Shown here: one piece after another, positions 54,546 to 64,000 of the stretch
Numbering within the stretch: position 1 is the stretch's first letter
How the letters are laid out: each line of letters begins with the position of its first letter
Origin: Brasenia schreberi
Lineage: Eukaryota > Streptophyta > Magnoliopsida > Nymphaeales > Cabombaceae
Direction of reading: 5' to 3'
Length of the DNA: 64,000 bases
NCBI GenBank assembly: GCA_036023115.1
Contig: JAYKKT010000089.1
Location: 20,827,001 to 20,891,000 of the forward strand
The notes under the pieces: model-generated
The model's database searches: none
Told to the model about the DNA's origin: nothing
Seen by the model: the letters and a program-made list of their open reading frames with translations, nothing else
Made by a program: the position numbers and the translations under genes

Positions 54546-56584
54546 AAAGTGGAATCCGACAGCTTGGATGGATTTCTCAAGGCGTGAAGGATGGGTGCGT
54601 GGAACCAATAGGAGCTGGATGTTTTTCCCTAACTAAGGTTAGTTCCTAAAGCACTAAACTAAGCCTCTCTTTCCCTAACCCTCCAAACTACCCAAACCAT
54701 ACTCCCTAAAAACTAACCAAGCTCGGCCAAAGTGCTGGCCGAGCCTTGCCAAAACTCATCCTATTCTACCCAAAAACCAGTCCCAAACAAAACCACCTAA
54801 GCTCGGCCAATATCTGGCCGAGCTTTTCCTAGATCTACCCCATTAACCATCCTAAATCTTGGTCTTAAACCCTCCCTTAAATCCTTACCATTCAACCTAA
54901 AAGGCCTAACCAAACCGAGTGCCTAATGCACTCGATTCCCCTAGCCACCCACACTCATCGGGCTTGGCCACTAGCTGGCCGAATATTGGCCTAAAACTAC
55001 CTAAGCCACCCACTAAACCCTATCCAGCTCGGCCACCATTTGGCCGAGCATTCACTTAGATCCTGGTTTTCAAAACCCACCTAAGACCATCTACTAAATC
55101 TCACCCAGCTCGGCCACCATTTGGCCGAGCATTGCCTTAGCAACATTGCCTTAGGATCGCACCTAAAACCCTACCTAAGACCATCTCAAGTTCGGCCATT
55201 AGTTGGCCGGGCTCACCCTAGACCCGTTCCATTAAACTCCTAAAGCCTTAACCTCCTCTCTTAGCTAAAACTCTACCTAAGCCAATCCTAAAAACTACCT
55301 AACTCAGCCATCCTTGTGTCGAGCATTCCCTTATACCATTTCCTTAGAACCCCGCCTAAGATCATTCCCAACACACCAACCCAACTCGGCCACCATTTGG
55401 ACGAGTATCCCCTTAGGACCTTGGCTTAACTCTTACCCAAGACCACTCATTTAGACCTAGCCTAGACCAGAGATTAGGATCAACACCCCACGCACCTGAT
55501 CGATTCGTAGAGAGAGGTCCATCCAACAGTTGTACCTAAGGTCGGATTCCATTGATAAGAAGAAAAGTCTAAGCAGACGATGTGTAAGTGCTAAACCTGA
55601 TCTTTTACATTGATTCAAAGTTTCAATTAAATTCGATACGGGGTTGTAATAATGGAGCATAGTCTCCCCCCGAGATGTAATATTATGGCTTGAAACACGA
55701 ATCACACACATACACTCGAGCCTTTCTGCTCTTATCTGCACACCTTTTGCACACAAAACGGGCCTCAACAGCCCATAGGATATAGCTCTATTTATATAAA
55801 TTCAGCTGGGTTTTAAGGTTCAAGTCATGTGAGTTGTCTTTCATTTTATACACTCAAAGCACTCACTCACATTGAGCCTTTCCGCTCTTACATATATATA
55901 CGTATTTACCCTTTCAGCTGGGTTTTTAAGGTTCAAGTCGTGTGAGTTGCCTTTCAATTAATACACTCAAAGCACTCACTCACATTGAGCCTTCTCGCTC
56001 TTAAGATATAGCTATATATATATTTTCCCTTTCGCATCTAAGATATAGCCATATTTCCCTTTCTGCTATTTCCCTTCTGCTATGTCTTTAAATTCCGGGT
56101 TTTCCCTTCAAGTTGTGTGAGTTTGCATTGCATATCTGCCACACTCGAGATAGGGAGCATACTTGCATCGAACCAGATTGATCAAATCGTGTAGAACTTG
56201 CCTTAAATCGAAAACTGGATGCACACGACTACACGCCAAAATTGGCTAAAACCCGAGAGACATAGGAGCGCATAGATCCCATGTATAAAAGTTGCAAATT
56301 TGACAAAACCAATCGATAAAACACTTTCAAGTTTTCAAAAGAGTCATGTTTGTGTAAAATCGAGTTTTCCTAAAGCGTACAGACTTACCCTTGCATGCCG
56401 GTGCAAGAAAGTCTGCGACGAAAAGAACCCACTTGTCCACAGTCGCCCCAAAAGTCAGATATTTTCAAAAATTACTTCGCTAGTTTGAGAAAGCTAGCTG
56501 GCACGCCCTTTCTAAAGCGACGTAAGCACGAAAAAATTCGCTTCAGGCCTAAGAACCCGGAGACGAGGATTTTCCGTGTCTACA
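54546..56584 (+). repeat. LTR fragment J (A-like), plus strand
   Basis: 5' end lost. Holds a splice-donor-like AGGTTAGT near 54640, an array of short CGGCCA hairpins (54721-55410), donor GTAAGT (55584-55589), the TTGTAATAATGGAG block, two or three subrepeats (55830-56010) and the U5 module (about 56380-56500), ending TGTCTACA at 56584. Its end closely matches that of I but lies in the other orientation. It abuts family B LTR sequence of K. Confidence 0.78.
54721..55410 (+). repeat. Array of CGGCCA hairpins in LTR J
   Basis: Around seven inverted repeats with GCTCGGCC/GGCCGAGC-type arms, for example 54721-54744 (9-bp arms), 54799-54825 (11-bp arms) and 55027-55049, plus others near 54962, 55109, 55193 and 55386. 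Loops vary. Same location in the LTR as the array at 7131-7680, though the CTCGAGCC type is absent. Confidence 0.65.
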
Positions 56585-59180
56585 CTTGTGTGTCAAGTTC
56601 GGGGTTAATCATGTGGGTTAGCCTAGTTAACATGGGTTTAAGCTTGTAATTAGCCAGAACCTAACCTAGGGCTGCACCAACATGATATGATTAAGGTCTA
56701 TGGGTCATGCAAAGGGAGCTCCTTAATCCAATTCTAACCAAAAACACCTAATCCTAGCCTTTTACCCTAATCCTGTCCTAATCCTAGCCTAATCACCTAA
56801 CCCACTTCCCTAATCCCGGCCTAATCCCAACCTAATCACCTAACCCACTTCCCTAATCCTTCTCTAAACCTAGGTTAATTTCCCTAAACCTAACCTAATC
56901 CTAGCCTAATCACCTAACCCACCTCACTAAACCTCACCCCAAAACCAACCCACCTAGCTAAACCCTAAACCTCTAAACCACCCCACCTAAACCTAGCACA
57001 CAATCTACCCAAAACCTCTTGTATGAAAATATCTGGCCCTACCCCAAAACCAGCCCACCTTACTACCATACCACCACCCCTAGACCACCTTACCACTACC
57101 CTAATACCAGCCCCCAACCGACCTATCCCAGCCCTATATAAACCCCCCCCCCCAAGGGGCGGGTTTCCATCTTCGGGCACCCCCTTTTCAGCCCAACCGA
57201 GCCCAGCCACTCCCAGCCGGGTCTTCCACCTGCACCACAGCCAGCCACCACCTCGCTCCACCTGCTCCACCACGCCCCAACCGGCCAACCACCTGTCGCC
57301 ACCACTGCCTTCGGCCGAACCCTCCACTTCAACCACCTGGCTGCTCCTCTCTTCCATCCACTGCCTCTCTTTAACACTGGTTAGTACCCCATACTCCACT
57401 CCACCTCTTCTTCGCTCCCCCTCCACTCTCAGCCACCTGCACCACCACCATCTTACCCTAACACCAGCCACTTATCGCCACCACTCGCATTCGGCCAAGC
57501 CTCAACCACTCTAACTACCCGCCATTGCCTAGACACCCTAGCTACATCCGACCACTCCACTCAACTCCCTAAGACCTACCCATATCATCCCACCACAGTC
57601 AGCCACTACCTTACCCCATACCCTAGCTAGCTCCCTTCCCATCCACCATTGCCTAGCCACCCTAGCAGTCGGCCACTCCAACCGACTATACTACATCCAT
57701 TCGGCCAGCCACCCGCCAGCCACATACTTCCCTTAGGCATTCCCTTAGACACTCCCTTAGGCTCTACCTTAGTGCCATACTTCCTAACACTACACCCTCC
57801 CTTAGTGACCCTACTTAGTCACTTTAGCCCAACACGCCAAGGCAACCCCCTCCCTAGCAGCCGGCCACCTTCAAGGCGCCCCTTCCGCGCACCTAAGGCA
57901 CCCGGCCAGCAGCCCCTTTGTCGTTCAACTTCGCGGAGCTCCCTCTTGCAGGCCAAGGTGAAGGCCAAGCCCACGCTCAAGCAAGGCATCTTCGGACCAG
58001 CTATAAGTAAGTGCCTAACTCGGTCCTTAGTTGTATACTTGCTTAAAATTCAATTCGATACGGGGTTGTAATAACGGAGCATAGTCTCCCCCCGCTTGTA
58101 ATAACGTGGCTTGGCACACCCACACACACATGCACTCTCTTAGTCGTGCACGATTTTGAATACACACGGGCCTAATCAGCCCCTAATACATAATTATATA
58201 TATATATATATATTTTAACTTACGTAGGGTTTTGCTTAAGTTGGGTGTGTTGTCTTTCAATTCAAGCACTCACACACATTGAGCCTTCGCTCTTATTTGA
58301 AAGAACCAAGTAAGGGCCGTGCTATACTATTTGGGTTTCATTTCATGTCGGGTGTGTTGTCTTTCAATTCAAGCACTCACACACATTGAGCCTTCGCTCT
58401 TATTTGAAAGACCCAAGTAAGGGCCATGCTATACTATTTGGGTTTCATTTCATGTCGTGTGTGTAAGTCTTTCAATTCAAGCACTCACACACATTGAGCC
58501 TTCGCTCTTATTTGAAAGACCCAAGTAAGGGCCGTGTTATACTATTTGGGTTTAATTTCATGTTGTGTGCGTAGTACTTCAATTCAAGCACTCACACACA
58601 TTGAGCTTTCGCTCTTATTCCCAAGACCTTAATCAAGGCCATATTGCAAGTTATATTTGGATTTCATTTCATGTCGCGTGTGTAAGTCTTTCAATTCAAG
58701 CACGCACCCACATTGAGCCTTCGCTCTTATTTGCAAGACCCGAGTAAGGGCCCATATATATATCTTATATACATATCTCCCTTCGGCATTTACATTACAA
58801 GTCATTTCCCTTCGGCATTGTCTTTACATTCGGGTTTTCCCTTTGGAGTAGTGTGAGTTTGCATTGCATCTACGCCATACCACGAGGTAGGATGCATATT
58901 GCATCAAAGCAAGCCCCGTACTCCCGCTCAAATTAGCCCCATGTAGTGGAGTGTTCATAACACACACATAGGTGGCCCATAAAGGGATAAAAAGAAAGAC
59001 TTAGGCACGTGCAAATCCACGTGATCTAAAATCTGCAATCGCATTGAAAAGACCCGAATCAAACACCTCGAACTGCTTTCGTAGGCTTTTCCTACCCTAA
59101 ACTCGATTTTTAAAAGCGTACAGACTGACCCTTGCGCATCGGTGCAAGAAGGTCTGCGACGACAAGAGCTCACTTGCTCA
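56585..59180 (+). repeat. 5' LTR of K, both ends missing
   Basis: Begins CTTGTGTGTCAAG, about 700 bp into a family B LTR. Telomere-like tract 56730-57000, TATATAAA (57135-57142), C11 (57143-57153), donor-like GTTAGT near 57380 (a change from GTAAGT), second donor GTAAGT (58008-58013), subrepeats 58240-58745. It stops in U5 at CTTGCTCACAG and joins gag. The 163-residue Pro/His-rich frame at 57023-57514 is C-rich leader, not a gene. Confidence 0.88.
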
Positions 59181-59713
59181 CAGGCACTTCCAAAATTTTT
59201 GAAAAACTAGAAAATAAAAGGGAGCAAACCTTTCAAAAACCGGTTAAAAAACAGGAGTATACACCGCTGGGGCAACCTGTGTCAGAGGTCCTAGACCTCC
59301 TCATTGCCCAAGGCATGATAGAACTCCCCGAAATCCCCGAAGGAGTCACTTCCAAAGGGGGGTATTTAAATCGATTTTGTAAGTATCATCGGCTCAAAGG
59401 CCATGATACCAAACGCTGTTTCTCCCTTTTAAATAAAATTGAGAACTTGATAGCAGAGGGCCGGCTCAAAGTCACTGCGGAACCTGAGCCACCTCAAGCT
59501 ATCTTCAAGGAACCCTTTCCCAAACACGCCAGTGGCAGTGGGAAAGGAAAGGAGGTATGTACCCTCACCTTTTCTAAGGAACTAGCGCAAAAACCTGAGT
59601 CTGGTCGACCCACTTGTGTGCCCATTCTTGTACTATACAAGAAGCCCGCCCAAGTGGAATGTGCCGGCAAAACCAATTTTGAAACTCCTAGGTTCTCCTC
59701 AACTCATCCTTAG
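59181..59713 (+). pseudogene. gag: Gag C-terminal part of K
   Basis: Starts mid-gag at GTSKIFEKLENKREQTF; zinc knuckle FCKYHRLKGHDTKRC; then AEPEPPQAIFKEPFPKHASGSGKGKEV. Near 59655 a deletion of about 20 bp shifts the frame compared with B2. No capsid domain and no start codon of its own. Confidence 0.85.
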
Positions 59714-60957
59714 AGCCAAATTTAGCGCGAACCCTAGGCTGGTCGTGGGGGAAGTAACTAGATCCGGGAGGATCTATCAACCCCCGCACCTTCAAGGTGC
59801 TAAAAAGGTGGTCAATGTGCCTGGCCCCTCAAAAGCATGTATCCCTGGTGTTCTGCCAAAAGCAGATAAGGATAAAGTCATCCTAAATCCTTATGACTTC
59901 GAAAACCACCTTTTAAAGATTCCTATCCACATGTCTATCCTAGAGCTTATACAAACCTCGCCTAGGCACAGACTCGTGCTAGAGAAAATTCTAGAAAGGG
60001 CCAAGGTTGATTCGAACATAAGTCCGGAATCCTTGTCTGCCCAAGTGGCTTTATTAGGAGCAAAATCGCCCATCACTTTCTCGGAAGATGATGTAGATAG
60101 ACCCTACGAGTCCCACAACCAGGCCCTGCATATCGAGGTGGTTCTGAATAACCACTCTCTGGACAGGTGCCTAGTCCATGGGGGAGGAGGGCTCAACATC
60201 CTTCCACTTCATGTGGCGTATAAAATCGGAGTCACCTTGACTTTAGTGAACCCAAGCCCCATCGTTATCACTGGATACGATGGGAATGCGTCTAGGCCGT
60301 TAGGATCCATCGAACTCCCAATGGAAACAGGAGGGATCGCACACACGGGGGTGTTCCATGTCTTGGACATCCACCCCCATTATAACCTGTTGCTGGGAAG
60401 ACCTTGGATACACAGCTTGTGCACTGTGCCATCCACCTTCCACAGGTGTGTCAAGATCCCTTTCAGGGACCAGGTCGTAGTGATCCTAGGTGAGAGTCAC
60501 CCACAACTTCAGGGGATCATAAACTCCCCTTGTTTATCCAGCTCCCAGGCCCATGAGGCTAACCTGGGGCACATTGTGATTGAGCCGCCAAGGCTCGTGT
60601 TAAACAACCCTAGGAAGGTTGTATGTGTGAAGGGGCCACCCAAAGCAGGCCCCCTCCCGATTCTAACCCTTCTAGTAAAACCCAAGCGTTTCCTATTTCC
60701 AAAGCCCCTGGACAGAAAGCCATATGAGCACAATATGGACGACAACAAGTTCCAGGACCACGATTTGTATTCAACCTTTTCAAAAAACAAAAAGTCGTAG
60801 AACATGTTGTTGAACATGGGCTACACGCCCTACAAGAGTCTAGGGGCGCAGAACTAGGGTCTCCTAGAGCCCATCCTTCCTAGGGCCAGTCCAAGCCAAT
60901 ACGGGATCGGCTATACTCCCAGAATACCGCCAGAGCCACCCCCTGTGACCACCTGGG
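59655..60957 (+). pseudogene. pro: Protease and G-patch of K, active-site Asp changed
   Basis: Runs from PAKPILKL through the protease. The active site reads RCLVHGGGGLNILP: Asp to His at 60177-60179 (CAT for GAT in B2). YNLLLGRPWIHS is kept. Stops TGG to TAG (60798-60800) and CAG to TAG (60855-60857) fall in and just before the G-patch. The frame LELIQTSPRH confirms that gag and protease are joined. Confidence 0.87.
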
Positions 60958-61031
60958 TCAAGGGTGCCCTGGAACCTGCCTTAGAAGAGACCTACGATTT
61001 AGATCTCCTATTTCGAGTCTAATCCGTAGTG

Positions 61032-61045
61032 TTTTCCCTTTGTAG
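61032..61045 (+). promoter_or_regulatory. Putative 3' splice acceptor before pol of K
   Basis: TTTTCCCTTTGTAG, followed 2 nt later by the ATG of the pol leader (61048). It is the counterpart of 3156-3167 and 29764-29777. Confidence 0.4.
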
Positions 61046-61047
61046 GT

Positions 61048-62370
61048 ATGACGGAAGATCCCTTTTATAAAAATACAAAAACATTTGAAAAGCTTAAAAT
61101 CAAAAAAATCGAAAAGGAAGAAAAGCCAAAAATAATGGAAAAACAAAAACTCGAAAATAGAGTGCTTTGTATAGTTCCCAAAGTTCTTGTTTTACAAAAA
61201 CCCAAAAAAATTGAAAATTTGGAAAATACCAAAAAGATTTTGTATATAGCTGCTCCTGGTAGGACTATGGCAAAAGGAAAGGATTTCGAAAGAAACGTCG
61301 TCTGCATAGCCAGACCAAAAATTTCGAAATCACTTGAAAATCCAAGTACAAAACCAGGTCTTTTTGAAAACCACGCATCAAATTCCCTCGGGTCTATAGC
61401 CCACGAGAATGATCGAAGCCCAGAAGTGGATCCCCTTGAGGAAGATCCCACTTCTGAGCTCCCAGAATTTCATAAAATTCTCGATTTTGAAAGACCTTCC
61501 CAATCAGTAGGAGGAGATTTCATATAAGTGAACCTAGGGGATGATTCCAATCCCAAATCCATCAAAATAGGCGCATGTCTGCATGAACCTGAAAGATTAG
61601 CATTCATTGCATTTCTACGAACCTATTTAGAAGTGTTTGCATGGACGTATGAAGATATGCCGGACATAGACCCCAGCATTGTCGAGCATCGTCTTCCCTT
61701 AGATGCGGATGTAAAACCCATAAAGCAGAAGCTTAGGAAAATACACCCGAATGTACACACGCAAGTCAAAGAGGGTTTAGAAGATCTGTTAAAAGCCGGA
61801 TTCATAAAACCCATTGCGTATTCTGATTGGTTGTCAAACATCGTTGTAGTTCGAAAAACCAATGGGAAAATTCGAATATGCATCGATTTTAGAAACCTGA
61901 ATAAAGCCACTCCAAAGGATAATTATCCTTTACCAAACATAGATTTGATAGTCGATAGTACTGCAAATCATGAAATGTTTTCGTTTATGGATGGCTATTC
62001 AGGCTATAATCAAATTAAACTAAGTCCACGAGATCAGGGTAAGACCGCCTTCACAACCCCATGGGGCACATACTGCTATACAGTCATGCCCTTTGGTTTG
62101 AAAAATGCCGGCGCAACATACCAACGGGCCATGACCACGATCTTCTATGATCAGATTCATGAGCTCATCGAAGTGTATGTAGACGATCTCTTGGCAAAAT
62201 CCAAAACCCGATGCACTCATATCGAATGTTTGCAAAAGATTTTCGAAAGGCTTAGGCTTTACAAAGTAAAGCTGAACCCTCAAAAGTGTGTATTCGGGGT
62301 AGAATCAGGGAAGCTTCTGGGCTTTATGGTGAGCCAAAGGGGTATAGAAGTCAACCCCTCTAAGTGTTGA
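61048..62370 (+). pseudogene. pol: Pol leader and RT of K
   Basis: Starts at ATG 61048, MTEDPFYKNTKTFEK; Lys-rich leader, then acidic SPEVDPLEEDPTSELPEF. A TAA at about 61525 interrupts it where B2 has GAG. RT follows from 61528, with IRICIDFRNLNKATPKDNYP, FSFMDGYSGYNQIKL, FGLKNAGATYQRAM and YVDD near 62176. CGA to TGA at 62368-62370 ends it in the thumb. Confidence 0.9.
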
Positions 62371-63057
62371 GCCATCATAGACATGGCTCCACCCTCCAAT
62401 CTCACCCAAATCCGTAGCGTCCAGGGTCGTTTACAATCCGTTCAACGATTCATATCGAATCTGGCAACTAGATGCGAACCCTTCAACAAACGATTGAGGA
62501 AGGGCATGAAATTTTTATGGGATGACGAATGCCAGAAGTCCTTCGAGGGACTAAAGGCATACTTGGTTAATGCCCCCGTTTTGAATCCTCCAAAGCAAGG
62601 AAAACCGCTTTTACTCTACATCTCCGTGCGTACGAATGCTTTAGGAGCCCTGTTGGCTCAATACGAGGATGACACCCATAAGGAGTATGCCATCTACTAT
62701 ATTTCGAAAACTCTCTTGGCTTATGAACGAAATTACCAAGCCATGGAGAAGACGTGCTTGGCCCTAGTCTGGGCCTGCCAGAAATTCAGACACTATTTCC
62801 TAGATCATGAGATCTGGATAGTGTCCAAGCTTGATCCAATCAAGCACTTGTTCGAAAAACCCATTCTCACGAGTAGATTGGGCAAATGGCAACTCCTTCT
62901 AATGGAGTATGACCTGAAATACCATCACCAGATCTCCATTAAAGGGCAAGCCCTAGCAGACTACGTGGCTGAGTTCCCCTTAGAGGACGCATATCCCACA
63001 CTTGCTGAAATGCCTGATGAAGGCATATTGCAAAACCATTTCAAAACCATATTTTAG
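62371..63057 (+). pseudogene. pol: RT thumb and degenerate RNase H of K
   Basis: Continues AIIDMAPPSNLTQIRS, then FLWDDECQKSFEGLKAYLV and YISVRTNALGALLAQYEDD, again without the first catalytic Asp. A 1-bp loss near 63040 shifts the frame and a TAG follows. Confidence 0.88.
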
Positions 63058-64000
63058 CAAACAATTTTGAAAACCAAGTGTGGAAAATGCACTTCGATGG
63101 GGCACGGAACCAACGAGGGGCTGGTGCTGGGGTCATCCTCATCTCCCCTGAAAAGGGCGAGATTCCCATAGCAGTCCGCCTAGATTTTGAATGTTCCAAC
63201 AACGTAGCTGAGTACGAAGCACTCATACAAGGCTTAAGAATTTCGAAAACTCTAGGGGCATCATGCATCGAGGTCTTTGGAGATTCGCTCCTTGTCATAA
63301 ACTAGGTTTTAAAAATTTGGCAAGTACGTAATGAAAAACTACTTCCATATCACGAGTTGGCCACTCGATTGGTCCAGTCCTTCCAATCGTGTAAACTCAC
63401 ACATGTAGGAAGAGAGGACAATGGCATCGCCGATGCCCTCTCCTCCTTGGGTTCAGCCCTAAAGGTCGATCCCATTTCGGGGACCCGGTCTTTAGAAATA
63501 TGGCATGCGCCCAACCCATCCACACATGATCTGGATATTTGCCAAAATAACCCAGAGTCTATTGAAAAACCCTGGTTTTATGACATAAAACAATTTCTAG
63601 AAAATGGGGGATTCGCCGAGGATGCCACTTCCAAAGATAAGGCATTCATCCGTAAGATTTCGACCCGATACACCATTCTGGGTGGGGTTTTATACAAAAC
63701 AAGTTTTACCGACATTCTGCTTAGGTGTATCAACCTAGAGGAGGCTAGGATAGTGATGCATGAATTCCACGATGGAGAATGTGGAGGTCATGTTAATGCC
63801 AATATGATGGCAATGAAAATACTTAGAGGGGGCTATTTTTGGTCCACCCTGAAAAAGGATTGTCACGATCATGTTAGGAAGTGTCATCCATGTCAAGTGC
63901 ATGGGCACGCCATTCATATCCCATCATCTACATTGCATTCCATGGTCAGCCCCTGGCCATTTACCATGTGGGCATTTGACATCGTAGGCCCCATATTTCC
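63058..64000 (+). pseudogene. pol: Archaeal-type RNase H and integrase N-terminus of K
   Basis: KMHFDGARNQRGAGAGVIL, AEYEAL, VFGDS, then TAG at 63303-63305 (CAG in B1), then NGIADAL and into integrase: HEFHDGECGGHVNANMM ... RKCHPCQ and SPWPFTMWAFDIVGP at the window edge. The second and third catalytic residues of integrase are off-window. Confidence 0.88.

Larger units (their letters stand above)
56585..64000 (+). mobile_element. Element K: broken family B copy, runs off the window
   Basis: Partial 5' LTR (56585-59180), then a jump into gag, protease, pol leader, RT, RNase H domains and part of integrase. A deletion took the LTR end, primer binding site and capsid. At least eight stops or frameshifts are seen. 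Confidence 0.88.

Overview
This window is plant nuclear DNA made almost entirely of nested Ty3/gypsy LTR retrotransposons. No host gene, tRNA, rRNA or CRISPR array is visible. The coding remnants carry a second, archaeal-type RNase H between the first RNase H and the integrase, a G-patch after the protease and no chromodomain. Together with LTRs of about 3 kb, that points to the Tat (Ogre/Retand-like) lineage of large-genome seed plants. I cannot name the species.

Two main families interleave. Family B is the autonomous type: LTRs of 3.3-3.5 kb (TGTAAACACCCC...TCTACA), gag-protease in one frame, and pol in another. Family A is non-autonomous: LTRs of about 2.96 kb and one basic protein with a duplicated gag N-terminus and a G-patch, but no capsid, protease, RT or integrase. 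A and B share the primer binding site, the polypurine tract with a hairpin beside it, a 3' hairpin and a two-hairpin U5 module. A therefore looks like a parasite of B-type machinery.

Layout: 1-8914 is element A (5' LTR cut by the window edge, 3' LTR 5951-8914), inserted in an LTR of B2. B2 is a minus-strand family B element running from 8915 to about 35738. B2 is interrupted by the complete element B1 (9868-21796, TSD AGTCT) and by a solo LTR in its integrase (22834-26338, TSD CTAGC). Next come a short 574-bp LTR (C, 35739-36312), a D-type LTR (36313-41266) split by a solo B LTR (36459-39759, TSD CCAGC), an A-like LTR fragment E (41267-43190), and the 3' LTR plus 3' internal part of a minus-strand B element F (43191-46765). 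They are followed by an A-family LTR G (46766-53022) split by a solo B LTR (48231-51541), an A-family gag and 5' LTR on the minus strand (I, 53023-54545), an A-like LTR piece on the plus strand (J, 54546-56584), and a broken B element K (56585 to the end, still inside integrase).

Every element carries lesions. Most stop codons are C-to-T or G-to-A changes, as expected of methylated, silenced DNA. A is the youngest whole insertion by LTR identity: 3 substitutions and one 1-bp indel over 1219 bp. B1 is older, at roughly 1.4% by my eye count. The most interesting signals are not ORFs: base-paired modules with compensatory changes between families, conserved 5' splice sites in every LTR, and arrays of short hairpins inside the A-type LTRs.
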